64,000 nt of DNA, from positions 1-64,000 of the forward strand of contig NZ_JAJVCS010000003.1 in assembly GCF_021395205.1 (NCBI RefSeq), written 5' to 3'. The stretch is from Polynucleobacter sp. IMCC 30228 (GTDB lineage: Bacteria; Pseudomonadota; Gammaproteobacteria; Burkholderiales; Burkholderiaceae). The notes under the pieces are model-generated. The model saw nothing but the letters and a program-made list of their open reading frames with translations, was not told where the DNA came from and did no database searches. Shown here piece after piece: positions 55,167-64,000 of the stretch; positions within the stretch are counted from its first letter, which is position 1; each line of letters opens with the position of its first letter. The translations under genes and the position numbers were made by a program.

Positions 55167-56474
55167 ATGAGTGCGCAAAAAATTCAAAAACTAGCGGGCG
55201 TGCGGGGTATGAATGACCGTTTGCCTACTGAGGCAAAGCAGTGGCTACATTTAGAAAAAATATTGTACGATTTAACCCGCGCTTACGGTTATGAGTTAAT
55301 AAACACCCCGATTGTTGAGGCTACTGAAGTTTTTCAGCGCGGTATTGGCGTGGTTACCGACATTGTAGAAAAAGAGATGTATTCCTTTGAAGATCGCCTG
55401 AATGGAGAGCAACTCACTTTGCGACCCGAAGGAACCGCCGCAGTTGTGCGCGCAGTCATTGAACATAATTTACTGTACGACGGACCTAAACGCCTATGCT
55501 ATATGGGACCCATGTTTCGCCACGAGCGTCCGCAGCGTGGGCGCTATCGACAGTTTCATCAATTTGGGGTTGAAGCCTTAGGTTTTGCGGGTCCTGACAT
55601 CGATGTTGAAATTATCGTCATGGGGCAACGACTCTGGGATGAGTTAGGTTTACGGGGCGTACATCTTGAAATAAATTCTTTGGGCCAAGCAGCTGAGCGC
55701 GCTGCCCACCGTGAAGCTTTAGTCGAGTATTTCACGGCAAATACTGCAGCCTTAGACGCAGATTCGCAGCGTCGTTTACTGACTAATCCCCTGCGAATTT
55801 TAGACTCTAAAAATCCAGCAATGCAAGAACTGCTTGAACAAGCGCCACGTTTATTCGATTTTCTTGGCGCAGAATCGCTACAACACTTTGCTGCGGTACA
55901 GGCTTTATTAAAAGCCCAGAATATTCCCTGCAAAATTAATCCGCGGTTAGTACGCGGCTTAGATTATTACAACCTCACCGTGTTTGAATGGGTCACTACT
56001 GAACTTGGGGCGCAAGGCACTATTGCTGGGGGTGGGCGTTACGATCCTTTGGTTGAACGAATGGGGGGTAAAGCGGCACCCGCTTGTGGTTGGGCGATGG
56101 GCATTGAGCGCGTGCTTGAACTAATGGCCATCTCAGGATCAGTCCCCGAAGCCGAGGCAGTGTGTGATGTGTATGTTTTACATCAGGGTGGTGAAACCTT
56201 AACGGCCGCTTTTATTGCTGCTGAACAATTGCGCAGTGCTGGCATGGATGTTGTTTTATTTTGTGCCCCCGATGGCCAAGCGGCAAGCTTTAAATCCCAA
56301 ATGAAAAAAGCCGATGCGAGTGGTGCCGCCTTTGCTGTAATTATTGGCCCTGATGAATTGGCGCGCAGTGAAGCCCAAATTAAAGACTTACGCGGGTTGG
56401 GTAAGCAATATGCAGTTCCGCTAAATCAGGTCTTGGATGCCATGATTGAAGCCTTAGTTTCTGCTTCGGAATAA
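55167..56474 (+). CDS. hisS: Histidyl-tRNA synthetase
   Basis: 435-residue class II synthetase. Motif 1 region [10 protein letters not shown], motif 2 [19 protein letters not shown] near residue 117, the histidine-binding [15 protein letters not shown], motif 3 [13 protein letters not shown], and a C-terminal anticodon-binding domain. Its paralogue hisZ begins about 7 kb downstream. Confidence 0.96.
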   Translation: MSAQKIQKLAGVRGMNDRLPTEAKQWLHLEKILYDLTRAYGYELINTPIVEATEVFQRGIGVVTDIVEKEMYSFEDRLNGEQLTLRPEGTAAVVRAVIEHNLLYDGPKRLCYMGPMFRHERPQRGRYRQFHQFGVEALGFAGPDIDVEIIVMGQRLWDELGLRGVHLEINSLGQAAERAAHREALVEYFTANTAALDADSQRRLLTNPLRILDSKNPAMQELLEQAPRLFDFLGAESLQHFAAVQALLKAQNIPCKINPRLVRGLDYYNLTVFEWVTTELGAQGTIAGGGRYDPLVERMGGKAAPACGWAMGIERVLELMAISGSVPEAEAVCDVYVLHQGGETLTAAFIAAEQLRSAGMDVVLFCAPDGQAASFKSQMKKADASGAAFAVIIGPDELARSEAQIKDLRGLGKQYAVPLNQVLDAMIEALVSASE

Positions 56475-56537
56475 AATAGCCTGCCCTTGATCCCACTTTA
56501 CTCATTTATTTAATTTACGTTTACCTTACGGATTGTT

Positions 56538-57191
56538 ATGCCACTGGACCTAGAAGAACAAGAACATTTAGATAACTTTAAAGACTTTTGGAAAAAGTAT
56601 GGCAAGTTATTGACTGGCTTATTAACTGCTATTTTATTAGCTTATGCGGGCTATAGTGGTTGGCAATGGTGGAAAAATAATCAAGCAATGGAGGCCTCAA
56701 AACTGTACGGCACCATGTTGAGTGCGGTGGCCAAAGGTGATAAAGAACAAATCTTTCGCGCAGTAGACGATTTACAAAATCAATTTGGACGTACAAGTTA
56801 TGCGGCCATGTCGGGTTTAGTTGGCGCAAAAATTGCTGCAGATGCAGGCGATACAGCAAAGGCGCTAAGCTATTTACGCTGGACAAGTACTAAAGCAACC
56901 GATTCTGCATATGCAGGGGTAGCCAAAATGCGCTTGGTAGCCCAATTAATTGAACAGGGCGGTGATGCGGCGATAACTGAAGCCGACCAACTATTAAAAG
57001 AAAAACCGGTTAGTGGCTTTGAGGCTTTATGGATAGAGCGGCGTGGCGATTGGTATTTATCACAACAAAAAATAGCTGAGGCGCGCACGAATTATCAAAC
57101 CGCGTGGAAAATGATGCTGCAAGCAAAAGAATTGCCCGATGAAAGCCGCCGCTTATTAAAGGTAAAACTGGATGCTGTAGGTGGTGTTTAA
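56538..57191 (+). CDS. yfgM: YfgM-like TPR membrane protein
   Basis: 217-residue protein with a cytoplasmic N-terminus (DLEEQEHLDNFKDFWKKYGK), one membrane span (about residues 21-39) and a periplasmic TPR-like domain. YfgM associates with SecYEG and PpiD in protein export. It lies between hisS and bamB, the conserved position, and overlaps bamB by one base. Confidence 0.9.
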   Translation: MPLDLEEQEHLDNFKDFWKKYGKLLTGLLTAILLAYAGYSGWQWWKNNQAMEASKLYGTMLSAVAKGDKEQIFRAVDDLQNQFGRTSYAAMSGLVGAKIAADAGDTAKALSYLRWTSTKATDSAYAGVAKMRLVAQLIEQGGDAAITEADQLLKEKPVSGFEALWIERRGDWYLSQQKIAEARTNYQTAWKMMLQAKELPDESRRLLKVKLDAVGGV

Positions 57192-58321
57192 TGCGTAGGG
57201 CTTTATTTGCTTTACTCGCTTTGCTAGTATGTTCAATGCTGGCATGCTCGGGCTCTTCGCGAACTCGCAAGCCTAACGATCTGACGGCAGTGACTAATCA
57301 ATTTGAAATGAAAGAAATTTGGGCAGCGAATGTTGGCTCGTCCGAACCCTATTATTTTGATCCGATGGTAGCTGGCAATTCAGTCTATGCTGCTTCTGCT
57401 AGTGGCAAATTAGTAAGACTAGATTTACAAACTGGTAAAACGATTTGGGAAGTGAGCGTGCCCGATAGGCTAGCTGTAGGCCCAGGGTCGGATGGCAAAA
57501 CGACAGTGGCGGTTTCAGCTAAGGGGATGGTTTATGCCTTTGATGAAGCCGGAAAAAATATGTGGTCAGTTTCAGTTGGCAGTGAAGTATTAACTGAGCC
57601 CATAGTGGCCGCTGGCACCGTAGTGATTCGCACGCTCGATAATCGTTTTATGGGCTTAGACGTACTCACAGGGAAGCGCCGTTGGTTTTATCAGCGCCAA
57701 CAGTCGGTACTGTCATTGCGTGTAGGTTATGGCATGCTGCTTGTTAATAATGAAGTAATTGTGACAGGCCTATCGAGTGGCCGCTTCGGCATGATTGGGG
57801 TAAATAATGGGGCCCTGATTTGGGAAACATCGGTTTCTTTTCCAAAAGGATTTTCTGAAATTGAGCGTTTAAATGATGTATCCGCCAAGCCAAGCTTGGA
57901 GGGTGATAAATTATGCGCCGTATCGTATCAAGGCAAGATCGGTTGTAGCATGGTACGCACGGGAAATTTAATTTGGTCTAAGGATTTTTCGAGTTACACC
58001 GGTACTGCGCAGGGCCCTGAACTGGTTTTTGCTAGCAATGAAAAATCGCAAGTAGCGGCTTTTAAGAGCGCAGACGGAACGCAGGTTTGGGAAACGAGCA
58101 AGCTCAATTGGCGTGACTTAGGTGAGCCTACCGCCATCGGGCGAGTGCTGTTATTTGGTGACGCTGAAGGTTATTTACACGCTATCTCACAGGCGAATGG
58201 CGAGATTGTGGCGCGCATTCGGCACGATACCTCACCCATTGCGTCGGCCCCGGTGGTCGCCGGTGGCCTAGTTCTAGTGCAGTCTCAAGGCGGTAAATTA
58301 GTTGCCTATCAACCTAAATAA
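57191..58321 (+). CDS. bamB: Outer-membrane assembly lipoprotein BamB
   Basis: 376-residue lipoprotein with lipobox SMLAC (Cys19) and eight-bladed propeller repeats, seen as recurring W-containing PQQ-type strands (GKTIWEVSV, GKNMWSVSV, GKRRWFYQR, GALIWETSV, GNLIWSKDF, GTQVWETSK). It supports the BamA machine. Starts within the yfgM stop. Confidence 0.95.
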   Translation: MRRALFALLALLVCSMLACSGSSRTRKPNDLTAVTNQFEMKEIWAANVGSSEPYYFDPMVAGNSVYAASASGKLVRLDLQTGKTIWEVSVPDRLAVGPGSDGKTTVAVSAKGMVYAFDEAGKNMWSVSVGSEVLTEPIVAAGTVVIRTLDNRFMGLDVLTGKRRWFYQRQQSVLSLRVGYGMLLVNNEVIVTGLSSGRFGMIGVNNGALIWETSVSFPKGFSEIERLNDVSAKPSLEGDKLCAVSYQGKIGCSMVRTGNLIWSKDFSSYTGTAQGPELVFASNEKSQVAAFKSADGTQVWETSKLNWRDLGEPTAIGRVLLFGDAEGYLHAISQANGEIVARIRHDTSPIASAPVVAGGLVLVQSQGGKLVAYQPK

Positions 58322-58345
58322 AGTTTACTTTATGAAACTTGTCCC

Positions 58346-59701
58346 ATGAAACCTGTCATTGCAATTGTTGGTCGGCCTAATGTAGGTAAATCGACTTTGT
58401 TTAACCGCTTAACGCGCTCACGCGATGCAATTGTGGCTGATTTTTCTGGCTTAACCCGTGATCGACATTATGGCAATGGACGCCTAGGTAGTCGCGGTTT
58501 CATTTGCATTGATACCGGTGGCTTTGAGCCTGTAGCGAAAACTGGCATCGTCGCGGAAATGGCCAAGCAAACTAAACAAGCAGTAGCGGAATCGGATGTG
58601 GTGATTTTCTTGGTTGATGGGCGCTTAGGTTTGGCCCCCCAAGATCGTGTCATTGCCGATTTCTTACGTAAAACAGGACGGCCGATTGTTTTGGCAGTAA
58701 ATAAAACCGAGGGTATGTCAGCGGGCGTTGTTACCGCTGACTTCCATGAGTTAGGTCTGGGTGATCCCATGCCGATTTCCTCAGCTCATGGTGAAGGCGT
58801 GCGCAGCTTAATTGAGGATGCGTTGGATGACTTGGGTGTGCCTGAAGAGGATGATGAGGCTGAGGTGCTGGGTGCAGATAAACCGCTCAAGATTGCTGTG
58901 GTGGGTCGTCCTAATGTAGGTAAGTCGACATTAATAAATAAACTGATTGGCGAAGAGCGGGTGATTGCTTTTGATCAACCTGGCACAACCCGCGATGCCA
59001 TTGAAGTACCCTTTGAACGTGCTGGTCGCCCCTATATTTTGATTGACACCGCTGGCTTGCGGCGTCGCGGTAAAGTGTTTGAAGCGATTGAAAAATTTTC
59101 AGTCGTGAAAACCTTGCAAGCCATTGCCGACGCCAATGTGGTGATTTTGATGCTGGATGCTCAACAAGATATTTCTGAGCAAGATGCCCATATTGCTGGG
59201 TTTATTGTTGAAGCCGGGCGAGCCTTAGTGGTGGCAGTAAACAAATGGGATGGCGTCGACGCTTATGTGAAAGAGCGTTGCCGTTTAGAGATTGCGCAAA
59301 AACTGCGCTTTCTCGATTTTGCCAATGTTCATACGATTTCAGCGCGCAAGGGCTTTGGTCTAAAAGAACTGTTCAAAGATGTTGATGCTGCGTATAAAGC
59401 GGCCACGACGAAGATGCCCACCCCGCGTTTAACGCGAATTTTGATTGAGGCTATTGAACATCAGCAGCCCAAACGGGTGGGGATGGGGCGTCCGAAAATG
59501 CGTTATGCACACCAAGGGGGCATGAATCCGCCAATTGTGATTATTCATGGCACTGGCCTTTCTGGCGTTACAGATAGCTATAAACGCTTTCTAGAAGGGC
59601 GGTTTAGGGCGGTTTTTGGTCTCCGTGGGACACCGATGCGTATTGAATTACGCACCAATCGTAACCCTTACGTTGATGATGACAAAAAGAAGAAGCGATA
59701 A
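58346..59701 (+). CDS. der: GTPase Der (EngA)
   Basis: 451-residue ribosome-assembly GTPase with two G domains: [14 protein letters not shown] near residue 8 and [14 protein letters not shown] near 188, each with DTAG/DTGG and NKxD-type motifs (NKTE is atypical in domain 1, NKWD in domain 2). The C-terminal KH-like domain ends in a basic tail (DDDKKKKR). Needed for the 50S subunit. Confidence 0.96.
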   Translation: MKPVIAIVGRPNVGKSTLFNRLTRSRDAIVADFSGLTRDRHYGNGRLGSRGFICIDTGGFEPVAKTGIVAEMAKQTKQAVAESDVVIFLVDGRLGLAPQDRVIADFLRKTGRPIVLAVNKTEGMSAGVVTADFHELGLGDPMPISSAHGEGVRSLIEDALDDLGVPEEDDEAEVLGADKPLKIAVVGRPNVGKSTLINKLIGEERVIAFDQPGTTRDAIEVPFERAGRPYILIDTAGLRRRGKVFEAIEKFSVVKTLQAIADANVVILMLDAQQDISEQDAHIAGFIVEAGRALVVAVNKWDGVDAYVKERCRLEIAQKLRFLDFANVHTISARKGFGLKELFKDVDAAYKAATTKMPTPRLTRILIEAIEHQQPKRVGMGRPKMRYAHQGGMNPPIVIIHGTGLSGVTDSYKRFLEGRFRAVFGLRGTPMRIELRTNRNPYVDDDKKKKR

Positions 59702-59760
59702 TAAGATTCTGTTTTGAGTTTGAAAAAATCAAGACTCCCATTAGTGCTTAAAGGAGCGGT

Positions 59761-60006
59761 ATGAATAATAATAAAAGTCAGATGTTGCAAGACCCTTTTC
59801 TCAATGCTTTGCGTAAAGAGCATGTGCCTGTTTCGATTTATCTCGTGAATGGCATTAAATTGCAAGGCAATATTGATTCATTTGATCAGTATGTGATTTT
59901 GCTGCGCAATACGGTGACGCAAATGGTGTACAAACATGCTGTTTCTACTATCGTTCCTGCCCGCGCAGTGACTTTTCGCCTAGATGAGGAAGAGCCCTCT
60001 GCATAA
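59761..60006 (+). CDS. hfq: RNA chaperone Hfq
   Basis: 81-residue Sm-like hexamer subunit that pairs small RNAs with messages. Sm1 is [28 protein letters not shown] and Sm2 ends in [11 protein letters not shown], containing the YKHA RNA-contact motif. A very strong ribosome site (AAAGGAG) precedes it. The tail is short. It overlaps hflX by 23 bases. Confidence 0.97.
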   Translation: MNNNKSQMLQDPFLNALRKEHVPVSIYLVNGIKLQGNIDSFDQYVILLRNTVTQMVYKHAVSTIVPARAVTFRLDEEEPSA

Positions 60007-61240
60007 AACTAGTATTGACGCTGTGCGAGCGGTGCTAGTCGGCGTTGATACTGGCTTAGCTGATTTTCCCGAAAGCATGGCAGAACTTGCTTTATTGGTG
60101 GAAAGCGCAGGAACATTGCCAGTGGCTAATGTCATTGGGCGCCGCGGCAAAACTGATCCTGCTTTATTTATTGGGTCTGGTAAAGCTAACGAACTGAAGC
60201 ACATTCTTGAAGAGCAAGAAGCGGAGTTGGCGATTTTTAATCATCCTTTATCGCCTAGTCAGCAACGCAATTTAGAGCGCCACTTGGGGCGCCATGTGCT
60301 CGATCGAACCGGGTTAATTTTAGATATCTTTGCCCAACGGGCGCAAAGTCATGTGGGTAAAACCCAAGTTGAGTTAGCCCATGTGCGTTATCGCATGTCG
60401 CGTTTAGTGCGGGCTTGGAGTCACTTAGAGCGGCAAAAGGGTGGTATTGGCTTACGGGGCGGTCCAGGTGAAACCCAAATGGAGTTAGACCGGCGCATGT
60501 TGGCTACACGTGCTAAGCGACTTGAGCTTGAATTGGCGAAGTTACAGCGGCAACAACGAACTCAACGCCGCTCACGCAGTCGCAAAGAAGTTTTCTCAGT
60601 GTCGTTGGTGGGCTATACCAATGCGGGTAAATCAACGCTCTTTAATGCTTTAACAAAGGCTGGTGCCTATGCGGCCGATCAATTGTTTGCCACCCTCGAT
60701 ACCACTTCACGCAAAGTGCATCTGCCTGAGACGGGGTCGATTGTAGTGTCCGATACGGTGGGGTTTATTCGCGACTTGCCCCATCAATTGGTAGAAGCTT
60801 TTCAAGCAACCCTAGATGAAACGATTCATGCCGACTTAATTTTGCATGTGATTGATGCAGCTAGCTTAGTTTCACGCGAACAACGGGCTGAAGTCGAGCG
60901 GGTTTTGCAAGATATTGGGGCTACTGACATTCCGCGCCTAGAAATCATGAATAAAATTGATTTAATGCCTGAAACCTTTGCCCATGGGCCTATTGTCAAG
61001 AGGGATAATAATGGCTTACCCAACCAAATTTTCCTTTCAGCACAGGCTGGCTTGGGCCTTGACTTACTCCGTAGTGCTTTAGGCGAACATGCCCAATTGG
61101 CTGATAGAATTAGGGCTCAAGATGACCGAGCCAAAAATCACACTAACGCCACTGATTTATTAGCTCCCTTAACCGATCGACCTGACTCTGCCGAATTTAA
61201 TCCCCTCCCTTCCCGTAGCTATTCGCCACATAATGCATAA
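59984..61240 (+). CDS. hflX: Ribosome-associated GTPase HflX
   Basis: 418-residue GTPase that splits stalled 70S ribosomes under stress. N-terminal HflX domain with [21 protein letters not shown] and [16 protein letters not shown], a coiled helix rich in Arg/Gln, then G1 [14 protein letters not shown] near residue 208, [10 protein letters not shown] and NKID. It begins inside hfq; a GTG a dozen codons later is an alternative. The stop overlaps hflK by eight bases. Confidence 0.95.
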   Translation: MRKSPLHKTSIDAVRAVLVGVDTGLADFPESMAELALLVESAGTLPVANVIGRRGKTDPALFIGSGKANELKHILEEQEAELAIFNHPLSPSQQRNLERHLGRHVLDRTGLILDIFAQRAQSHVGKTQVELAHVRYRMSRLVRAWSHLERQKGGIGLRGGPGETQMELDRRMLATRAKRLELELAKLQRQQRTQRRSRSRKEVFSVSLVGYTNAGKSTLFNALTKAGAYAADQLFATLDTTSRKVHLPETGSIVVSDTVGFIRDLPHQLVEAFQATLDETIHADLILHVIDAASLVSREQRAEVERVLQDIGATDIPRLEIMNKIDLMPETFAHGPIVKRDNNGLPNQIFLSAQAGLGLDLLRSALGEHAQLADRIRAQDDRAKNHTNATDLLAPLTDRPDSAEFNPLPSRSYSPHNA

Positions 61241-62765
61241 ACTGCTTGCACTTTTTTCAGTAAAAGACCCAGGCTGGGGCAATAGTAGCAACAGTAATGA
61301 TGCTAAAGACTCTGGCAATGGCGAGGCTACGCCTGCAGGCGAAACTAAGCCGCCAGCCGCTGAGGGGTCTCCAGGAAATAGCCCAGAAAATATACCCACA
61401 GTCAGCCCACAACCACCCTCCAAGCCACCTGAGCGACCCACCGATGGGCCGCCCGATCTGGATGAGCTCTGGCGCGATTTCAATAATCGCCTGAATAATT
61501 TTTTTGGCGGTAAAAAAGGCCCCAAAAGTACTACAAATAATTCTGGCAATTCATCGCCAAATAAAGCGCCATTTAATAAGCCCTCGAATAATGGTGGCGG
61601 CGGTAAAAACCAAGCACCATTTAATTTTAATTTTACGAATCCCTTTTCCAGCAAGGCAAGCTTTGGCTTTATTGCAGCTGGTGCGGTCTTGTTTTGGTTA
61701 TTAAGTGGTTTCTTTATTATTCAAGAAGGTCAGGCGGGTGTGATTCTCACCTTTGGTAAATACAGTTACACCGCTGGGCCTGGCATTAACTGGCGTATGC
61801 CTTGGCCCATTCAGGCGCAAGAAATTGTGAATTTATCGGGCGTTCGTTCGGTTGAAGTAGGGCGTCCAGTCTTAATTAAGTCAACTAACTTAAAAGATGC
61901 ATCGATGTTGACCGAAGATGAAAACATTATTGATGTGAAATTCGCCGTGCAATATCGTTTAAAAAATCCGACAGATTATTTATTTAATAATCGTAATCCG
62001 GATATTGCCGTAACTCAGGCTGCTGAGACGGCAATTCGGGAAATTGTGGGCCGCAGCAAAATGGATACCGTGCTTTATGAGGGGCGTGAAAAAATTGCCA
62101 TTGACTTAGCTATCTCAATTCAAAAAATCTTAGATAGTTATAAAACCGGTATTTATATTACGAGCGTGACCGTGCAAAATGTGCAACCCCCCGAACAAGT
62201 TCAGGCCGCATTTGATGATGCCGTCAAAGCCAGTCAAGATGCTGAGCGTTTGAAGAGCGAAGGTCAAGCATACGCAAACGATATTATTCCGCGCGCTAAG
62301 GGTACTGGCGCACGTTTACTGCAAGAGGCTGAAGGCTATAAAGCACGAGTCATTGCAACTGCTGATGGTGATGCCACCCGCTTTAAACAAATTTTGACGG
62401 AATATGCAAAGGCACCTCAAGTCACGCGTGATCGGATGTATATCGACACGATGAAGGAAGTCTATAGCAATGTAACGAAAATTTTGGTCGATACCACTAA
62501 GAGTAATAGCCTCTTGTATTTGCCCCTCGATAAAATTGCCGCGCAAGTGAGTGCTGAAAGTGCCCAGGCGGCTGCGGCAGCACCCAATAGCAGCATGGGT
62601 TCGGGTTCGGTTGGTAGCTCTACTGGAGTACCTAGTTTGCCAGCTACGGGCTCGGTCACGGTTTCACCAGCACAGCCTGCGTCTGGCTCTGCGGCAACGG
62701 GCGGCAGTAATAGTTCGGTTGATAAACGCGATGGCTTACGCAGCCGCGATCGGGATGCCCGCTAA
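61233..62765 (+). CDS. hflK: FtsH modulator HflK (SPFH/prohibitin family)
   Basis: 510-residue inner-membrane protein. A long N-terminal segment rich in Gly, Asn, Pro and Ser (about residues 15-130) precedes one span (FGFIAAGAVLFWLLSGFFII), then the periplasmic SPFH domain (EGQAGVILTFGKYSYTAGPGINW) and a coiled coil. The C-terminal tail is Ala/Ser/Gly-rich. It forms a cage with HflC around FtsH. It is longer than E. coli HflK (about 419) owing to both low-complexity ends. Confidence 0.95.
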   Translation: MHKLLALFSVKDPGWGNSSNSNDAKDSGNGEATPAGETKPPAAEGSPGNSPENIPTVSPQPPSKPPERPTDGPPDLDELWRDFNNRLNNFFGGKKGPKSTTNNSGNSSPNKAPFNKPSNNGGGGKNQAPFNFNFTNPFSSKASFGFIAAGAVLFWLLSGFFIIQEGQAGVILTFGKYSYTAGPGINWRMPWPIQAQEIVNLSGVRSVEVGRPVLIKSTNLKDASMLTEDENIIDVKFAVQYRLKNPTDYLFNNRNPDIAVTQAAETAIREIVGRSKMDTVLYEGREKIAIDLAISIQKILDSYKTGIYITSVTVQNVQPPEQVQAAFDDAVKASQDAERLKSEGQAYANDIIPRAKGTGARLLQEAEGYKARVIATADGDATRFKQILTEYAKAPQVTRDRMYIDTMKEVYSNVTKILVDTTKSNSLLYLPLDKIAAQVSAESAQAAAAAPNSSMGSGSVGSSTGVPSLPATGSVTVSPAQPASGSAATGGSNSSVDKRDGLRSRDRDAR

Positions 62766-63640
62766 TGAATATGAATCGCGTACTTGCTGCTTTAATTGGA
62801 CTCATTGCCATTATTTATTTATTGGCTTCCAGTATTTTTATTGTTGACCAACGGCAGTTTGCAGTGGTATTTTCCTTTGGTCAAATTGTGCGGGTAATTC
62901 AAGACCCTGGTTTGCAATTTAAGTTTCCTGCCCCATTTGAGAATGTGCGCTTTTTCGATCGCCGCATTTTAACGATCGATAATCCTGAAGCTGAGCGTTT
63001 CATTACCTCCGAAAAGAAAAATCTCTTGGTTGATTCTTATGTGAAGTGGCGCATTGTTGATCCGCGTAAGTTTTTTGTGAGTTTTAGAGGTGATGAAAGT
63101 TTAGCGGTCGATCGATTAAATCAGCTAGTTCGTTCAGCTTTGAATGAAGAGTTTACGAAACGTACCGTACGTGAACTTATTTCTGAGCAGCGCGAACAAG
63201 TGATGCAGGGAATTCGTAAGAAAGTAGCCGATGATTCTGCCGATATTGGTGTTGAAATTGTTGATGTGCGTTTAAAGCGCGTCGACTTATTGGCTGAAAT
63301 TAGCGATTCAGTGTATCGACGCATGGAAGCAGAACGCAAACGCGTAGCTAATGAATTGCGCTCTACGGGCGCAGCTGAGTCGGATAAAATTCGTGCCGAT
63401 GCCGAGCGCCAGCGCGATGTTATTTTGGCTGAGTCGTATCGGGATGCGCAAAAAATTAAAGGCGCTGGCGATGCGAAGGCGACCGCCTTATACGCCGAAG
63501 CGTTTGGTCGGGATTCCCAATTTGCTCAGTTTTATCGCAGTTTGGAGGCATACCGCAGCTCTTTCAAAGATAAGAAAGACTTGATGGTGGTTGAACCCAG
63601 TGGTGAGTTCTTCAAGTTTTTGCATAAAAAGAGCCAATAA
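62765..63640 (+). CDS. hflC: FtsH modulator HflC (SPFH/prohibitin family)
   Basis: 291-residue partner of HflK. N-terminal span (LAALIGLIAIIYLLASSIFIV), then SPFH strands (QRQFAVVFSFGQIVRVIQDPGLQFKFP) and a charged coiled coil (RRMEAERKRVANELRSTG). The start overlaps the hflK stop by one base (TAATG). Confidence 0.96.
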   Translation: MNMNRVLAALIGLIAIIYLLASSIFIVDQRQFAVVFSFGQIVRVIQDPGLQFKFPAPFENVRFFDRRILTIDNPEAERFITSEKKNLLVDSYVKWRIVDPRKFFVSFRGDESLAVDRLNQLVRSALNEEFTKRTVRELISEQREQVMQGIRKKVADDSADIGVEIVDVRLKRVDLLAEISDSVYRRMEAERKRVANELRSTGAAESDKIRADAERQRDVILAESYRDAQKIKGAGDAKATALYAEAFGRDSQFAQFYRSLEAYRSSFKDKKDLMVVEPSGEFFKFLHKKSQ

Positions 63641-63743
63641 GACGACCCGCTCTTTAGGGCCTAAAAGGCCGCAGACTCAGAGTTCTGCGAGATTCCCCAG
63701 CATTGCCCATCATCAAGCATAGTTGAGCCATAATATTAGGCAT
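63641..63743 (+). promoter_or_regulatory. Two short hairpins between hflC and hisZ
   Basis: GGCCT/AGGCC (63658-63670) and GCAGA/TCTGC (63671-63688) form adjacent stems of five base pairs. Neither has a U-tract, so termination is not supported; they may be weak attenuating or processing structures. Confidence 0.3.
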
Positions 63744-64000
63744 GAACCGTTGGTTATTACCTGAAGATATTGCTGATATTTTGCCAGCTGAGGCTGCCAA
63801 AGTAGAGGCTTTGCGTCGCCGCTTGCTCGATTTATATCAATCTTATGGCTATGAGTTGGTGACCCCACCCTTAATCGAGTTTCTCGATTCTTTGTTAACG
63901 GGTACTGGTGCGGACCTTAATTTACAAACCTTTAAGTTAGTTGATCAGCTCTCAGGGCGTACCTTAGGCTTGCGGGCTGATATGACACCCCAAGTTGCTC
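63744..64000 (+). CDS. hisZ: ATP phosphoribosyltransferase regulatory subunit HisZ (partial)
   Basis: The first 85 codons, cut by the window end. It begins [20 protein letters not shown] and continues [20 protein letters not shown] and [15 protein letters not shown], the HisRS-like catalytic fold without aminoacylation function. HisZ forms a complex with short-form HisG in the first step of histidine synthesis. In Burkholderiales hisZ often follows hflC. Confidence 0.92.

Noticed and set aside
61169-61654. 161-codon open frame antisense to hflX/hflK
   Set aside because: Its Leu/Pro/Gly-rich translation is the mirror of the low-complexity HflK N-terminus; no ribosome site or family.
1-64000. 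CRISPR array, prophage or integrated plasmid
   Set aside because: No regularly spaced repeats, phage structural genes, integrase or replication genes were seen.

Overview
The window reads as a chromosomal segment of a low-GC betaproteobacterium of the Burkholderiaceae, most like Polynucleobacter. Three things point there by recognition, without any database search. The housekeeping order ndk-rlmN-ispG-hisS-yfgM-bamB-der-hfq-hflX-hflK-hflC-hisZ is typical of Burkholderiales. Four periplasmic receptors of the Bug (TctC-like) family are present, a hallmark of that order. The dnaX-ybaB-recR and surE-pcm-nlpD blocks have the expected partners. No rRNA, tRNA or CRISPR array was recognised; one structural RNA, the small SRP RNA (ffs), lies at about 32571-32671 on the minus strand.

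Layout. (1) 1-3455: a patchy accessory stretch with a strong hairpin terminator, a diverged direct repeat bracketing a SRAP (HMCES/YedK-like) gene, a Phd/PIN toxin-antitoxin pair, a small membrane ORF and a ferritin-like di-iron protein. (2) 3488-11727: a plus-strand catabolic cluster holding three Bug receptors, an alpha/beta hydrolase, two mandelate-racemase-type enolase-superfamily enzymes, a D-2-hydroxyacid dehydrogenase and a TfdA/TauD-like dioxygenase, consistent with uptake and breakdown of an organic acid. (3) 11754-14993: a small Cys-repeat secreted protein, an amidase, a lipocalin-like protein and a DUF1116 protein. (4) 15054-30884: a GntR regulator with a perfect 16-bp palindrome upstream, a cyclic-amide-type amidohydrolase, a three-subunit molybdenum hydroxylase plus a CoxG-like protein, a complete branched-chain-amino-acid-type ABC importer, an IS30 transposase remnant, HyuA/HyuB (hydantoinase/oxoprolinase family) and a fourth Bug receptor. 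Together these could import an N-containing compound, hydroxylate it, open its ring and hydrolyse the amide; the substrate is not identified.

(5) 30885-35895: gene debris, a 42-residue membrane miniprotein, a porin-like protein, ffs and a large exported TPR-CHAT protein whose base composition changes abruptly within the gene. (6) 35920-49180: dnaX-ybaB-recR, a CzcCBA-type heavy-metal RND efflux system preceded by an inverted repeat just downstream of a TATAAT box, then surE-pcm-nlpD, a DEDD exonuclease and rlmD. (7) 49175-51985: a decayed MazEF-like module, a Tat-exported gamma-glutamyltranspeptidase and a BI-1/YccA-like membrane protein, the last two converging on a hairpin terminator. (8) 52275-64000: the housekeeping run from ndk to hisZ, with hisZ cut by the window end.

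Most genes are on the plus strand and tightly packed. Translational coupling is common, with 1-, 4- and strikingly often 8-nt overlaps. The least explained parts are the molybdenum-hydroxylase/HyuAB island, the orphan Bug receptors, the Cys-repeat protein and the composite CHAT protein. Function calls rest on motif recognition; no alignments or structure predictions were run.
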